Numbered from the stretch's first letter, positions 1 through 5,887 are shown. The stretch: 6,257 nucleotides of DNA from Sphingomonas sp. UBA1000 (GCA_002291855.1 DBAW01000205.1:1-6257), one strand, 5' to 3'. Program-made: numbers and translations. Notes: a model not told the origin generated them from the sequence alone.

Positions 1-204
1 GTCGCCGTGCCGCCGGCCGCCGACTGTTTCGAGAAGATCGCGCTGCGCGGCGAACGCGTGCTCGAAATCACCTATTCCAAGGCCAAGGTGAATGCCGGGC
101 AGGTGCTGTCCGCCGTTCAGGCCGCCGGCCTCGGCATCGTCGATGTGACGACGCGCGAGGCCGATCTGGAGGATGTGTTCCTGAGCCTGACCCGCACCGC
201 CTGA
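1..204 (+). CDS. ABC transporter ATP-binding protein, C-terminal fragment (5' end outside window)
   Basis: The reading frame is open from the first base and stops at TGA 202-204, giving 67 visible residues; the start and the Walker motifs lie upstream of the window. The visible part looks like the regulatory tail that follows the nucleotide-binding domain in ABC-2 type exporter ATPases (DrrA/YadG-like): a small alternating strand/helix unit ending in the motif ADLEDVFLSLT, which closely matches the E-x-x-LEDVFLxLT ending common in that family. Such proteins energise export of drugs, polysaccharides or lipids from the cytoplasmic face of the inner membrane. The partner permease is not in view; downstream on this strand there is no further gene, so the permease would have to be upstream or elsewhere. 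The substrate cannot be told from this fragment. Confidence 0.8.
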   Translation, partial: VAVPPAADCFEKIALRGERVLEITYSKAKVNAGQVLSAVQAAGLGIVDVTTREADLEDVFLSLTRTA

Positions 205-228
205 GCGGAGCGGGGCCGGGGAGGGAGA

Positions 229-243
229 CGGGGCACGGCCCCG
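229..243. terminator. Small GC hairpin between convergent genes, possible weak bidirectional terminator
   Basis: A perfect 6-bp inverted repeat (CGGGGC, 3-base loop, GCCCCG) sits in the 46-bp gap between the stop of the ABC ATPase gene (204) and the stop of the oppositely oriented beta-helix gene (251). Its position suits a shared terminator for both convergent transcripts. No T-tract follows on either strand, the stem is short and the surroundings are extremely GC-rich, so it may be chance. Confidence 0.3.
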
Positions 244-250
244 CCCCGCA

Positions 251-1912
251 TCAGCCGAAGATGAACGCGTCCAGCGGCAGGTCGAACACCCCGGCGACAT
301 GGCCGATCAGCTCGTCCCGGCTGTCCGCCCGGCCGTTGCCGTTGCTGTCGTGCAGGATCTCAAGACCCGCAAGGCCGCCGACCCGGCCCTTGCGGAACAC
401 ATAATCGCCGGCGTCTCCCGCCAGCATGATCCGGTCGCCGGCCGCGAAATCGAGGATCTGGCCATAATCGCCGCGCCCGCTGCGCCGGCTCTGGCCATCG
501 TCGTAGAAGCGGCCGCGCGCGTCGCCGAGCGCGAAGACATCGGCGCCGCCGCCGCCCACCAGCCGGTCGATGCTGCCCCGGCCGAGCAGCGCGTCACTGT
601 CGGTCAGACCGGTCAGCCGTTCGGCAGCATCGCCGCCCGCCAGCCAGTCATTGCCCATTCCGCCGCGGATCACCGGCATGTCGCCCTCGGGCCAGGGCGC
701 AGGCAGCAGCGGCCGGGGGAGTGCAGGCTTTTCGACCGGTTCCGGGATGTCCTGTTGCGGCGGCACCGGTGGCGGTGCCGGCTGCGGGGCAGGCGGGGGC
801 GCAGGCTGGGGCTGGATCGGGGACGGGTTCGCCCCCGGTCCGACAGGCAGCAGGCCGGGCTGATAGCCGATGCCGGGCACGATCAGATCGGCAATGCCGG
901 CACCTGCCCCGGCATCGATGCGCGGCAGGAACCGGTCCTGCCCGTCCAGCCCGTGCAGCACGGCATTATCATTCTGCGCCAGGCCGGTCGCGGTGCCGAT
1001 CAGCAGATCGTCGGTGACGTTGCGGGTGATCAGCGCCCCGTCGACCCGGTCGACCCGGATCCACAGCCTTTTGGCATCGCTGGTCGGCGACACGACGGTG
1101 TTGCCGATGATCGCGACGCCGATCGCGCCTTCGACCGAAATGCCTTCGAACTGGTCGGACGAATAGATCAGGTTGTTTTCGATCCGCACATTGCTGTGCG
1201 GCATCCGGCCCTGTTCGTCGCGGATGAAAATGCCCTGGGTGCCGGTGCCATTGCCCTGCAGCACGACATTGTCGCGGATGAGGATGTTGCTCGATCCGCG
1301 CGTCTGGCCCGCCGTCCAGAACTGGATCGCGTCGGGATGGTCGCCCGCGCCCGGCTGGAAATCGCGGTAGAGATTATTCTCGATGACCACCCCGTCGACC
1401 GCCGCGAAATCGCCGCCATCGCTGCGGATGCGGTGGATCAGATTGCCGGCGATGCGGATGTCGCTCGACTGTTCGATGACGAATGCGCGCATCAGTTCCT
1501 GCACATTGGACCCGGTGAGCGCAAAGCCGCGCGTGCCGGTGACATAGATGCCCCAGCCGTCATTGGCGGCATTGCCGTCAAGCGAGCCGTGCAGCGACAC
1601 CCGGTCGAAGCGGATATTCTCCCCCCCGATCACCGTCGCCAGCTGGGTCCATTCCGGCTCGCCGGGAGCGAGCGCGCGGCCGATATCCAGCCCCTGGAAC
1701 AGAATGTTGCGCGATCCGTTGACATGCACGCCGTCCAGCCGCGCCGGATTGCCGGCATCGGCCGAAGCGATGGTGATGTCGGCGGCAAAGCTGCGGCCAT
1801 TGATCGCCAGCGTGCCATAGCTGCCGGGCGCGAGCAGGATCGTTTCGCCGCCGCCGGCGCGGGCGAGCGCCGCATCGAGCTGCGCGCGGTCAGTGACGGT
1901 GATGACGGTCAT
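251..1912 (-). CDS. Right-handed parallel beta-helix protein with proline-rich linker and RTX-like C-terminus; putative secreted polysaccharide-active protein
   Basis: A 553-residue protein of probable extracellular location. Residues about 20-330 form repeated short beta strands of PbH1 type with regularly placed asparagines (N136, N157, N180, N215, N247, N271, N298; 21-35 residues apart), the asparagine ladder of a right-handed parallel beta-helix, as in polysaccharide lyases and C5-epimerases. A HPDAIQFW segment (192-199) carries H192 and D194, the most active-site-like spot visible. Residues about 353-405 are a Pro/Ala/Gln-rich linker. Residues 416-465 resemble RTX calcium repeats, but only GGMGNDWLA (417-425) is canonical. 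A DSNGNGRADSRDE segment (522-534) has the D1/N3/N5/D9/D12 spacing of an EF-hand-like loop. There is no N-terminal signal peptide, and the chain ends in hydrophobic DAFIFG, as expected for a type I secretion substrate. The ATG at 1912 is preceded by GGGGA five bases upstream and by an in-frame TGA directly before it. Substrate and reaction are not identifiable. Confidence 0.82.
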   Translation of the reverse strand: MTVITVTDRAQLDAALARAGGGETILLAPGSYGTLAINGRSFAADITIASADAGNPARLDGVHVNGSRNILFQGLDIGRALAPGEPEWTQLATVIGGENIRFDRVSLHGSLDGNAANDGWGIYVTGTRGFALTGSNVQELMRAFVIEQSSDIRIAGNLIHRIRSDGGDFAAVDGVVIENNLYRDFQPGAGDHPDAIQFWTAGQTRGSSNILIRDNVVLQGNGTGTQGIFIRDEQGRMPHSNVRIENNLIYSSDQFEGISVEGAIGVAIIGNTVVSPTSDAKRLWIRVDRVDGALITRNVTDDLLIGTATGLAQNDNAVLHGLDGQDRFLPRIDAGAGAGIADLIVPGIGYQPGLLPVGPGANPSPIQPQPAPPPAPQPAPPPVPPQQDIPEPVEKPALPRPLLPAPWPEGDMPVIRGGMGNDWLAGGDAAERLTGLTDSDALLGRGSIDRLVGGGGADVFALGDARGRFYDDGQSRRSGRGDYGQILDFAAGDRIMLAGDAGDYVFRKGRVGGLAGLEILHDSNGNGRADSRDELIGHVAGVFDLPLDAFIFG

Positions 1913-1917
1913 TCAGG

Positions 1918-1922
1918 TCCCC
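1918..1922 (-). promoter_or_regulatory. Ribosome binding site of the beta-helix gene
   Basis: GGGGA lies 5 bases before the ATG at 1912-1910 on the - strand. It is a modest Shine-Dalgarno match and supports this start, since an in-frame TGA at 1915-1913 immediately precedes the ATG and excludes any longer protein. Confidence 0.45.
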
Positions 1923-2098
1923 GGACAAGCAACACGCCCCCGGCACGGGAAGGCGGCGGGCGGACATCCGCCTGCGCGCCCGGCGCTAGGCGGCGTGGAT
2001 GAAGCCCAGATGAACCAGATTGGGACAGGGCGGCGGGCCGGGGGGCGGATGCGGCAGGCCGAGTCGTTGCCCAGCGCCCTGACCCGAAACGCGCCGCG

Positions 2099-2881
2099 TC
2101 AGAAGTCGAGCGTCGCGCGCGCGATCAGCCCGGCCCCGCCCGGCTGCCGGCCATTGGCCAGCCGCAGCCCGGCGCTGCTGTCGGCATAATCAAGCGCGAG
2201 CGTCAGCGGACCCCGGCTGTGACGCAGGCCCAGCCCCCATTCGGTGTAGCGCCGCGCCAGCGTCAGCTGCCCGCCGCCGGTGTCGCGCCCGATATGGGCG
2301 GCAAGGCTGAGCGGCGTCCCCGGCACGCCGATATCGAGCCCGGCGCGCAGATAGAGATTGTCGGCCCGGCCGGCGCGTCCCGCGCCGGCGGGGGCAAGCG
2401 CGCGCTGGCGCGGGGCATAATGGGCCGACGCACGCAGGCCGACCGGGCCGAGATCATAGCCGAGCGCGGCATAGGGCTCGACAAAGTCGGTCGCCCCCGC
2501 CGCGCCGGTAAAGGCGAAATAACGCGCCCCGACATCGAGTTCGACCGGCCCGGCCATGGTCCGGTAGCCGGCGGCCAGCTCGACCAGCGCATCGGCCCCG
2601 CGCGCCACCGGGCCGGCGAGGCTCGCTGCGCGCAGCCCTGCATGCAGGCCCGAGACATGCACGGCGTCGAGCGTCGCGCCGAGGCTCGCCCGCCGGTTCG
2701 ACAGCGACAGGCCGCGCAGCCGGAAATCGCTGGCGAGCGTCACGCCCGCGCGCAGGTCGAGCGCGGGGGGCGGATCGGTCATGTCCGCCGCCGCCGGTGT
2801 CGCTGCCGCCCCGGCGAGCATGAGTGCTGAAAGCAGCGCCGATCCGCGCGGGCGCATGCCGCCCGGTCCGGGGGAGATCAT
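2099..2881 (-). CDS. TorF-family putative porin
   Basis: A 260-residue outer-membrane protein of the TorF/Gcw_chp family, whose members are small beta-barrels common in sphingomonads; their substrate is mostly unknown. Residues 9-33 (MRPRG, a hydrophobic stretch, then TPAAAD) form a signal peptide with cleavage likely after A32 or A33. The family signature follows at once as ASDFRLRGLSLSN (50-62). Alternating amphipathic strands continue to the end, including the IGVPGTPLSLAAHIG segment (184-198), and the chain ends in phenylalanine (TLDF), as usual for BAM-assembled barrels. The start is uncertain: ATG 2881 lies 14 bp after the stop of the upstream gene, whereas ATG 2857 (residue 9) gives a more typical signal peptide of 252 residues in total. 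Neither has a good Shine-Dalgarno sequence, which suggests translation coupled to the upstream gene. The 186 bp that follow separate it from the beta-helix gene. Confidence 0.85.
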   Translation of the reverse strand: MISPGPGGMRPRGSALLSALMLAGAAATPAAADMTDPPPALDLRAGVTLASDFRLRGLSLSNRRASLGATLDAVHVSGLHAGLRAASLAGPVARGADALVELAAGYRTMAGPVELDVGARYFAFTGAAGATDFVEPYAALGYDLGPVGLRASAHYAPRQRALAPAGAGRAGRADNLYLRAGLDIGVPGTPLSLAAHIGRDTGGGQLTLARRYTEWGLGLRHSRGPLTLALDYADSSAGLRLANGRQPGGAGLIARATLDF

Positions 2882-2895
2882 GGCCGGTGGCCGGA

Positions 2896-3282
2896 TCAGC
2901 GGTCGTCCAGCTCGCCATTAGCGCGCGCGCGGCGTTCCTCGCGCGCCTGGCGCAGCAGCTGCTGATAGCAGCCGGTCCAGCCGCCCGCGCCGACCGGCGA
3001 GCAGCTGCTGATCCCGGCGGCCCCGACATATTCCATGTTGCGCGCGCGCTCGGCCCAGCTCTGGCTCTGCGGGCTCGGCTCGATCCGGCGCAGCTCTTCG
3101 GGGATGCGGTATTTCTCGCCCTGCGGCTTGCGCACGCAGATCACGTCGCGCGGGCAGGGCTCGTTGCCGAACACCACCAGCACCGCCTCGTTCGAGTTGC
3201 GCTGCGCCGCCGCCGGGCCGATGGGCAGCAGCCCCGGCACGGTCAGCGCCAATGCCAGCGCGAAACGGATCTTGGTGGTCAT
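2896..3282 (-). CDS. Small exported protein with four cysteines, function unknown
   Basis: A 128-residue protein I cannot assign to a named family. Residues 1-27 are a clear signal peptide: MTTKIR, a hydrophobic core, then GPAAAQ with cleavage probable after A26. The mature chain of about 100 residues has exactly four cysteines, C43 and C49 (PCPRDVIC), C94 (SSCSPVG) and C105 (GWTGCYQ), an even number that suits two disulfides. The last 25 residues are highly charged (RQAREERRARANGELDDR) and probably helical. The frame stays open upstream of this ATG, but the start at 3282 is fixed by a strong AGAGGA six bases upstream and by the signal peptide. It lies 56 bp after coq7 and 14 bp before the TorF gene, so it is probably co-transcribed with both. 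Location close to dsbB suggests, without proving it, that it is a client of the disulfide-forming system. Similar short proteins are, as far as I recall, annotated as hypothetical in sphingomonads. Confidence 0.82.
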   Translation of the reverse strand: MTTKIRFALALALTVPGLLPIGPAAAQRNSNEAVLVVFGNEPCPRDVICVRKPQGEKYRIPEELRRIEPSPQSQSWAERARNMEYVGAAGISSCSPVGAGGWTGCYQQLLRQAREERRARANGELDDR

Positions 3283-3288
3283 TGCGGG

Positions 3289-3294
3289 TCCTCT
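3289..3294 (-). promoter_or_regulatory. Strong ribosome binding site that decides the start of the four-cysteine protein
   Basis: AGAGGA on the - strand ends 6 bases before the ATG at 3282. The open frame runs on upstream to 3639, through the end of coq7 in another frame, so this site is the main reason to choose the short form with its signal peptide. Confidence 0.7.
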
Positions 3295-3302
3295 TCCCTC
3301 GG

Positions 3303-3329
3303 CAGCGGCGGCACCGCCGCCGCCGGCTG
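3303..3329 (-). terminator. GC-rich hairpin between coq7 and the four-cysteine gene (attenuating or processing structure)
   Basis: In the 56-bp spacer after the coq7 stop there is a perfect 7-bp stem (3306-3312 with 3316-3322, 3-base loop), extendable by three more pairs (3303-3305 with 3327-3329) around a small bulge. No T-tract follows; instead the ribosome binding site of the next gene comes within ten bases. It could cause partial termination, protect an mRNA end or tune access to that ribosome binding site. The GCC-repeat composition also makes a chance origin possible. Confidence 0.35.
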
Positions 3330-3338
3330 TGTTTATGT

Positions 3339-3872
3339 TCAGATTCGCTTCGACAGCGCGATCGCCGCGCGGCAGCCCAGCCGGATCGCATGGAACATCA
3401 CCGGATAGGCGGGCGCACGCTCCGCCCCGGCGGCCAGCGCCGCCTCGCGGTGCTCGACCTCCTCGGCCTGGAAATCGCGGATCGCCTCGGCCAGTTCCGG
3501 GTCGCGGTCGTCCAGCGTGTCGAGCTGTTCCTGATAATGGCGGTCGATTTCGGTTTCGATCGCCGCGGTGCAGGCCATCGCCGCTTCCGGGCCGATCGCC
3601 GCCGTCACCGCGCCCAGTGCAAAGCCGGCGACGTTCCACAGCGGCTGCAACAGGGTCGGGCGCACGCCGCGTTCGACGATCATCGCGTCGAACCGGCGGC
3701 GATGGCGTTCTTCCTGCGCGGCCATGCCGGCAATCGCGCGCGCGGCCGGCGAGCGGTCGCCCATCACCGCCAGCTGCCCGGCATAGATGCGCGTCGCGCC
3801 ATATTCGCCCGCCTGATTGACCCTGAGCATCGTCGCGGTATCGACCGCGCTGTCACCGGGTTTCCAGCTCAT
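3339..3872 (-). CDS. coq7: Coq7-type 3-demethoxyubiquinone hydroxylase (di-iron)
   Basis: A 177-residue member of the Coq7 family, of normal bacterial length. These membrane-associated di-iron monooxygenases hydroxylate the ring of demethoxyubiquinol to give demethylubiquinol, the penultimate step of ubiquinone synthesis. All six expected iron ligands are visible: E23 in NQAGEYGA, E54 and H57 in QEERH, E106 in CTAAIETEI, and E138 and H141 in AEEVEH, the two E-x-x-H motifs and two single glutamates of the family fold. The hydrophobic helix 78-104 agrees with peripheral insertion in the inner membrane. ATG 3872 is chosen because homology begins soon after it, AGGGAG lies nine bases upstream, and it overlaps the dsbB stop as ATGA. 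The frame is open further upstream, but that part only mirrors dsbB. Co-translation with dsbB is notable, because DsbB uses ubiquinone as electron acceptor. Confidence 0.95.
   Translation of the reverse strand: MSWKPGDSAVDTATMLRVNQAGEYGATRIYAGQLAVMGDRSPAARAIAGMAAQEERHRRRFDAMIVERGVRPTLLQPLWNVAGFALGAVTAAIGPEAAMACTAAIETEIDRHYQEQLDTLDDRDPELAEAIRDFQAEEVEHREAALAAGAERAPAYPVMFHAIRLGCRAAIALSKRI
3869..3872 (-). promoter_or_regulatory. ATGA stop-start overlap coupling dsbB and coq7 translation
   Basis: The TGA stop of dsbB and the ATG start of coq7 share bases in a 4-base ATGA. This arrangement normally means that ribosomes finishing dsbB reinitiate on coq7, so the two proteins should be made in linked amounts. 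Confidence 0.8.
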
Positions 3873-4381
3873 CGCGCGCCACTCCCTTTGATCGCAAGCG
3901 CCGCGACGCCTGTCGCCGCGGCAAAGGAAAACAGGGCGTTGAATCCGGCGAGCGATACGCCGAACAGCGTCCATTGCGGCTGGTCGCACCGGATGATCGG
4001 CGCGGCAAGAATGGATTTGAGCAGTTCCGCGCTGTTGCCCGTGGCAGTGCTCGCCGCACAGCTGGTCACGCCTTCCCACCAGCCATATTCGACGCCGGCA
4101 TGAAACACGCCGATCGCGCCCGATATGGCGATGGCGAGCGCCGCCAGCAGCACCAGCGGGCGGGTGAGCCGCGCCGGCAGCACAAAGGCGAACAGCGCCA
4201 GCACCAGCGCCACTTCATGCGGCCAGCGCTGCCAATAGCACATTTCGCACGGGAACAGCCCGCCCAGATATTCGGACGCCAGCGCCCCGCCCAGCAGTGC
4301 GGACGGGGCGGCAAAGGCAAGCAGCCGGGCCTGGGCAAGCGACGTCACGATGGGCAGTCTCGGTGCGGTGATCGTCGCCAT
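3869..4381 (-). CDS. dsbB: Disulfide bond formation protein B (DsbB), inner-membrane quinone reductase
   Basis: A 170-residue four-helix membrane protein. DsbB reoxidises the periplasmic oxidase DsbA and passes the electrons to ubiquinone. Four hydrophobic segments are visible at about 17-36, 55-70, 75-93 and 138-163. The first periplasmic loop carries the C45-E-M-C48 pair followed by YWQR; R52 sits four residues after C48, the place of the quinone-contacting arginine R48 in E. coli DsbB. The second loop carries C108 and C132, the pair that exchanges with DsbA, and RCDQPQWTLFG is typical of the family. All four essential cysteines are present, so the protein should be active. ATG 4381 is preceded by AGGTGG five bases upstream and an in-frame TGA directly before it. 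It lies 39 bp after ctpA and overlaps coq7 by four bases. No dsbA is in the window. Confidence 0.94.
   Translation of the reverse strand: MATITAPRLPIVTSLAQARLLAFAAPSALLGGALASEYLGGLFPCEMCYWQRWPHEVALVLALFAFVLPARLTRPLVLLAALAIAISGAIGVFHAGVEYGWWEGVTSCAASTATGNSAELLKSILAAPIIRCDQPQWTLFGVSLAGFNALFSFAAATGVAALAIKGSGAR
3882..3887 (-). promoter_or_regulatory. Ribosome binding site of coq7, inside the end of dsbB
   Basis: AGGGAG on the - strand lies 9 bases before the coq7 ATG, within the last codons of dsbB. Its spacing supports the start at 3872 over any upstream start in the same open frame. Confidence 0.6.
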
Positions 4382-4417
4382 TCAGGCCACCTGACCGATG
4401 AACATGGGCTGTATCAT
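4382..4417 (-). other. Possible 11-codon leader ORF directly before dsbB
   Basis: Three bases after the ctpA stop, an ATG opens an 11-codon frame (MIQPMFIGQVA) that ends in a TGA touching the dsbB ATG, in the same frame. It has no clear Shine-Dalgarno sequence of its own; it could be reached by ribosomes leaving ctpA. It fills the whole 39-bp spacer. It may be chance; there is no sign of a regulatory codon run. Confidence 0.2.
4387..4392 (-). promoter_or_regulatory. Ribosome binding site of dsbB
   Basis: AGGTGG on the - strand stands 5 bases before the dsbB ATG at 4381, a five-of-six match to AGGAGG, and supports this start. Confidence 0.55.
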
Positions 4418-4420
4418 GGC

Positions 4421-5818
4421 TCAGCGCGGCCGGGATGCACCGGGCGCACCGGGCTTGGCGGTGGCGGCCGGTGCCGCCGGCTTGGCCGTCGCGGCACCGC
4501 CCAGCGCGACCTGTGCCCCGCCCTCGCGGCGCAGCCTGGCGATGGCGCGCACCGCATAATCGAGCTGGAAGTCGGTGACGCCCTGCTTCTTCAGCTCCTC
4601 GGCGGTCAGCTTGAAGCGAGGATCTTCCTTGCCATCATCCTCGATCACCGACCGGTCGACCTTGGCCTCGTTGACCAGATGGCGGCGCAGATCGGCTTCG
4701 CGGAAGCGCGGCCGGGTCTTGTAATCGGGGTCGCTCAGCTGCGGCACGGCGATATCGGGTTCGATGCCGCCTTCCTGCACCGACTTGCCCGAGGGCGTGT
4801 AATAGCGCGCGGTCGTCAGCCGCAGCGCGCTGTCGGCGCTGAGCGGCAGCAGCGTCTGCACCGATCCCTTGCCGAAGCTGCGTTCGCCCATCACCAGCGC
4901 GCGGTGCTGGTCCTGCAGCGCGCCGGCCACGATTTCGGCAGCCGAGGCCGATCCGGCATCGACGAGCACGATCAGCGGCGCGCCGCCGGTATCGTCGCCG
5001 GCCTTGGCATAATAGCGCTCGACATCATTCTTCTCGCGCCCGCGCTGCGACACGATCTCGCCGCGTTCGAGGAACGCGTCCGACACCTCGATCGCCTGAT
5101 CGAGCAGCCCGCCCGGATTGGAGCGCAGATCGATCACATAGCCGGCCGGCCGCCGCCCCAGCGCCTTCTGCACGCCAAGGATCGCCGCGCGCACCCCGGC
5201 GCCGGTATTCTTGGAGAAGCTGTTGATGTTGATGATGCCGACATCGCCCTTCAGCTCCCATTTCACGGGCTTCAGCTCGATCACCTCGCGCACCAGCGAT
5301 ACGTCGAACGGCTTGTCGCGGCCCGGGCGGACGATGGTCAGCTTGATCGACGTGCCCGGCTTGCCGCGCATCTGCTCGACCGCCTCGTCCAGCGTGCCGC
5401 CATAAAGCAGCTGGCCGTTGATATGGGTGATATAGTCCCCGGCCTTCAGCCCTGCGCGCGCGGCGGGCGTGTCCTCGCTCGGCGCGATCACCTTCACCGC
5501 GCCGTCTTCCATCGACACGGTCAGGCCCAGCCCGCCATAATTGCCGTCGGTCTGCGCCTTCATCGACTGGAAATCGGTCGCGTCGAGATAGCTGCTGTGC
5601 GGATCGAGCGCGGCGAGCATGCCGTTGATCGCGCCGCGGATCAGCGTCTTGTCATCGACCTTGTCGACATATTCGCCGCGCACCCGCTCGAACACGCTCA
5701 TGAACTGGTCAAGCTCGCGATAGGTGTCCTGCTCGACCGCGGCGAGGCCGGCGGTCGCGATCGGAACCAGGGCAAGGGCGCTGGCAAGGGCGGCGGCGCG
5801 CAACACGGGACGGAACAT
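4421..5818 (-). CDS. ctpA: CtpA-type carboxy-terminal processing protease, S41 family
   Basis: A 465-residue periplasmic serine protease of the CtpA/Prc group, which cuts envelope proteins near their C-termini. Residues 1-27 are a signal peptide or N-terminal anchor (MFRPVLR followed by an Ala/Leu core). An N-terminal helical region contains LDPHSSYLD (71-79). A PDZ domain spans about 92-165 (YGGLGLTVS to LTIVR). The protease domain follows with DLRSNPGGLL (230-239), GSAS (289-292) with the nucleophile S292, then D303, and FGKGSVQ with general base K317 and Q321. The S292/K317 spacing of 25 and S292/D303 spacing of 11 equal those of E. coli Prc (S430/K455/D441). The last 26 residues are an Ala/Pro/Lys low-complexity tail. 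ATG 5818 is preferred; a TTG six codons upstream (5836) is possible, but neither has a clear Shine-Dalgarno sequence. It lies 69 bp after the EnvC-like gene, an order often seen in alphaproteobacteria. Confidence 0.94.
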   Translation of the reverse strand: MFRPVLRAAALASALALVPIATAGLAAVEQDTYRELDQFMSVFERVRGEYVDKVDDKTLIRGAINGMLAALDPHSSYLDATDFQSMKAQTDGNYGGLGLTVSMEDGAVKVIAPSEDTPAARAGLKAGDYITHINGQLLYGGTLDEAVEQMRGKPGTSIKLTIVRPGRDKPFDVSLVREVIELKPVKWELKGDVGIININSFSKNTGAGVRAAILGVQKALGRRPAGYVIDLRSNPGGLLDQAIEVSDAFLERGEIVSQRGREKNDVERYYAKAGDDTGGAPLIVLVDAGSASAAEIVAGALQDQHRALVMGERSFGKGSVQTLLPLSADSALRLTTARYYTPSGKSVQEGGIEPDIAVPQLSDPDYKTRPRFREADLRRHLVNEAKVDRSVIEDDGKEDPRFKLTAEELKKQGVTDFQLDYAVRAIARLRREGGAQVALGGAATAKPAAPAATAKPGAPGASRPR

Positions 5819-5850
5819 TCGCGGCACTTTCGGCAAGGGTGTTCGGGAAC

Positions 5851-5856
5851 GATATA
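5851..5856 (-). promoter_or_regulatory. Possible -10 element of a promoter for the ctpA-dsbB-coq7 run
   Basis: The 69-bp gap between the EnvC-like gene and ctpA is clearly richer in A and T than the rest of the window, and contains TATATC on the - strand about 32 bases before the ctpA ATG. A convincing -35 box is lacking; the region 16-18 bases further upstream reads ATCTTTAA. This could allow ctpA and the following genes to be transcribed apart from the EnvC-like gene. Confidence 0.25.
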
Positions 5857-5887
5857 GGTATTCGCCAAGGGATTAAAGATCAGCGGA

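Noticed and set aside
1956..1975. GGCGG/CCGCC inverted repeat in the 186-bp gap between the TorF and beta-helix genes
   Set aside because: The 8-bp stem holds only on the + strand; on the transcribed - strand a C-A mismatch reduces it to 5 bp, with no T-tract. Otherwise I see no promoter or RNA gene in this gap.
299..2002. Long open frame (567 codons) on the + strand opposite the beta-helix gene
   Set aside because: It is the antisense of a well-supported gene; the translation is rich in Arg, Ala, Asp and Gly without domain features, as usual for antisense frames in high-GC DNA.
2454..3029. Open frame of 191 codons on the - strand across the TorF gene and the four-cysteine gene
   Set aside because: It runs in another frame through two real genes and is Arg/Ala/Gly-rich with no domain.
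3339..4079. Longer Coq7 form starting at 4079
   Set aside because: The extra N-terminal 69 residues mirror dsbB in another frame, lack family similarity, and the internal ATG at 3872 has a ribosome binding site and the ATGA overlap.
3252..4103. Open frame of 283 codons on the + strand opposite coq7 and dsbB
   Set aside because: Antisense of coq7, which keeps all six iron ligands on the other strand; no domain signal in the + strand product.
3974..5857. Long open frame (627 codons) on the + strand opposite ctpA and dsbB
   Set aside because: It covers two clear - strand genes with all their catalytic residues; its own product shows no recognisable domain, so it is a compositional shadow.
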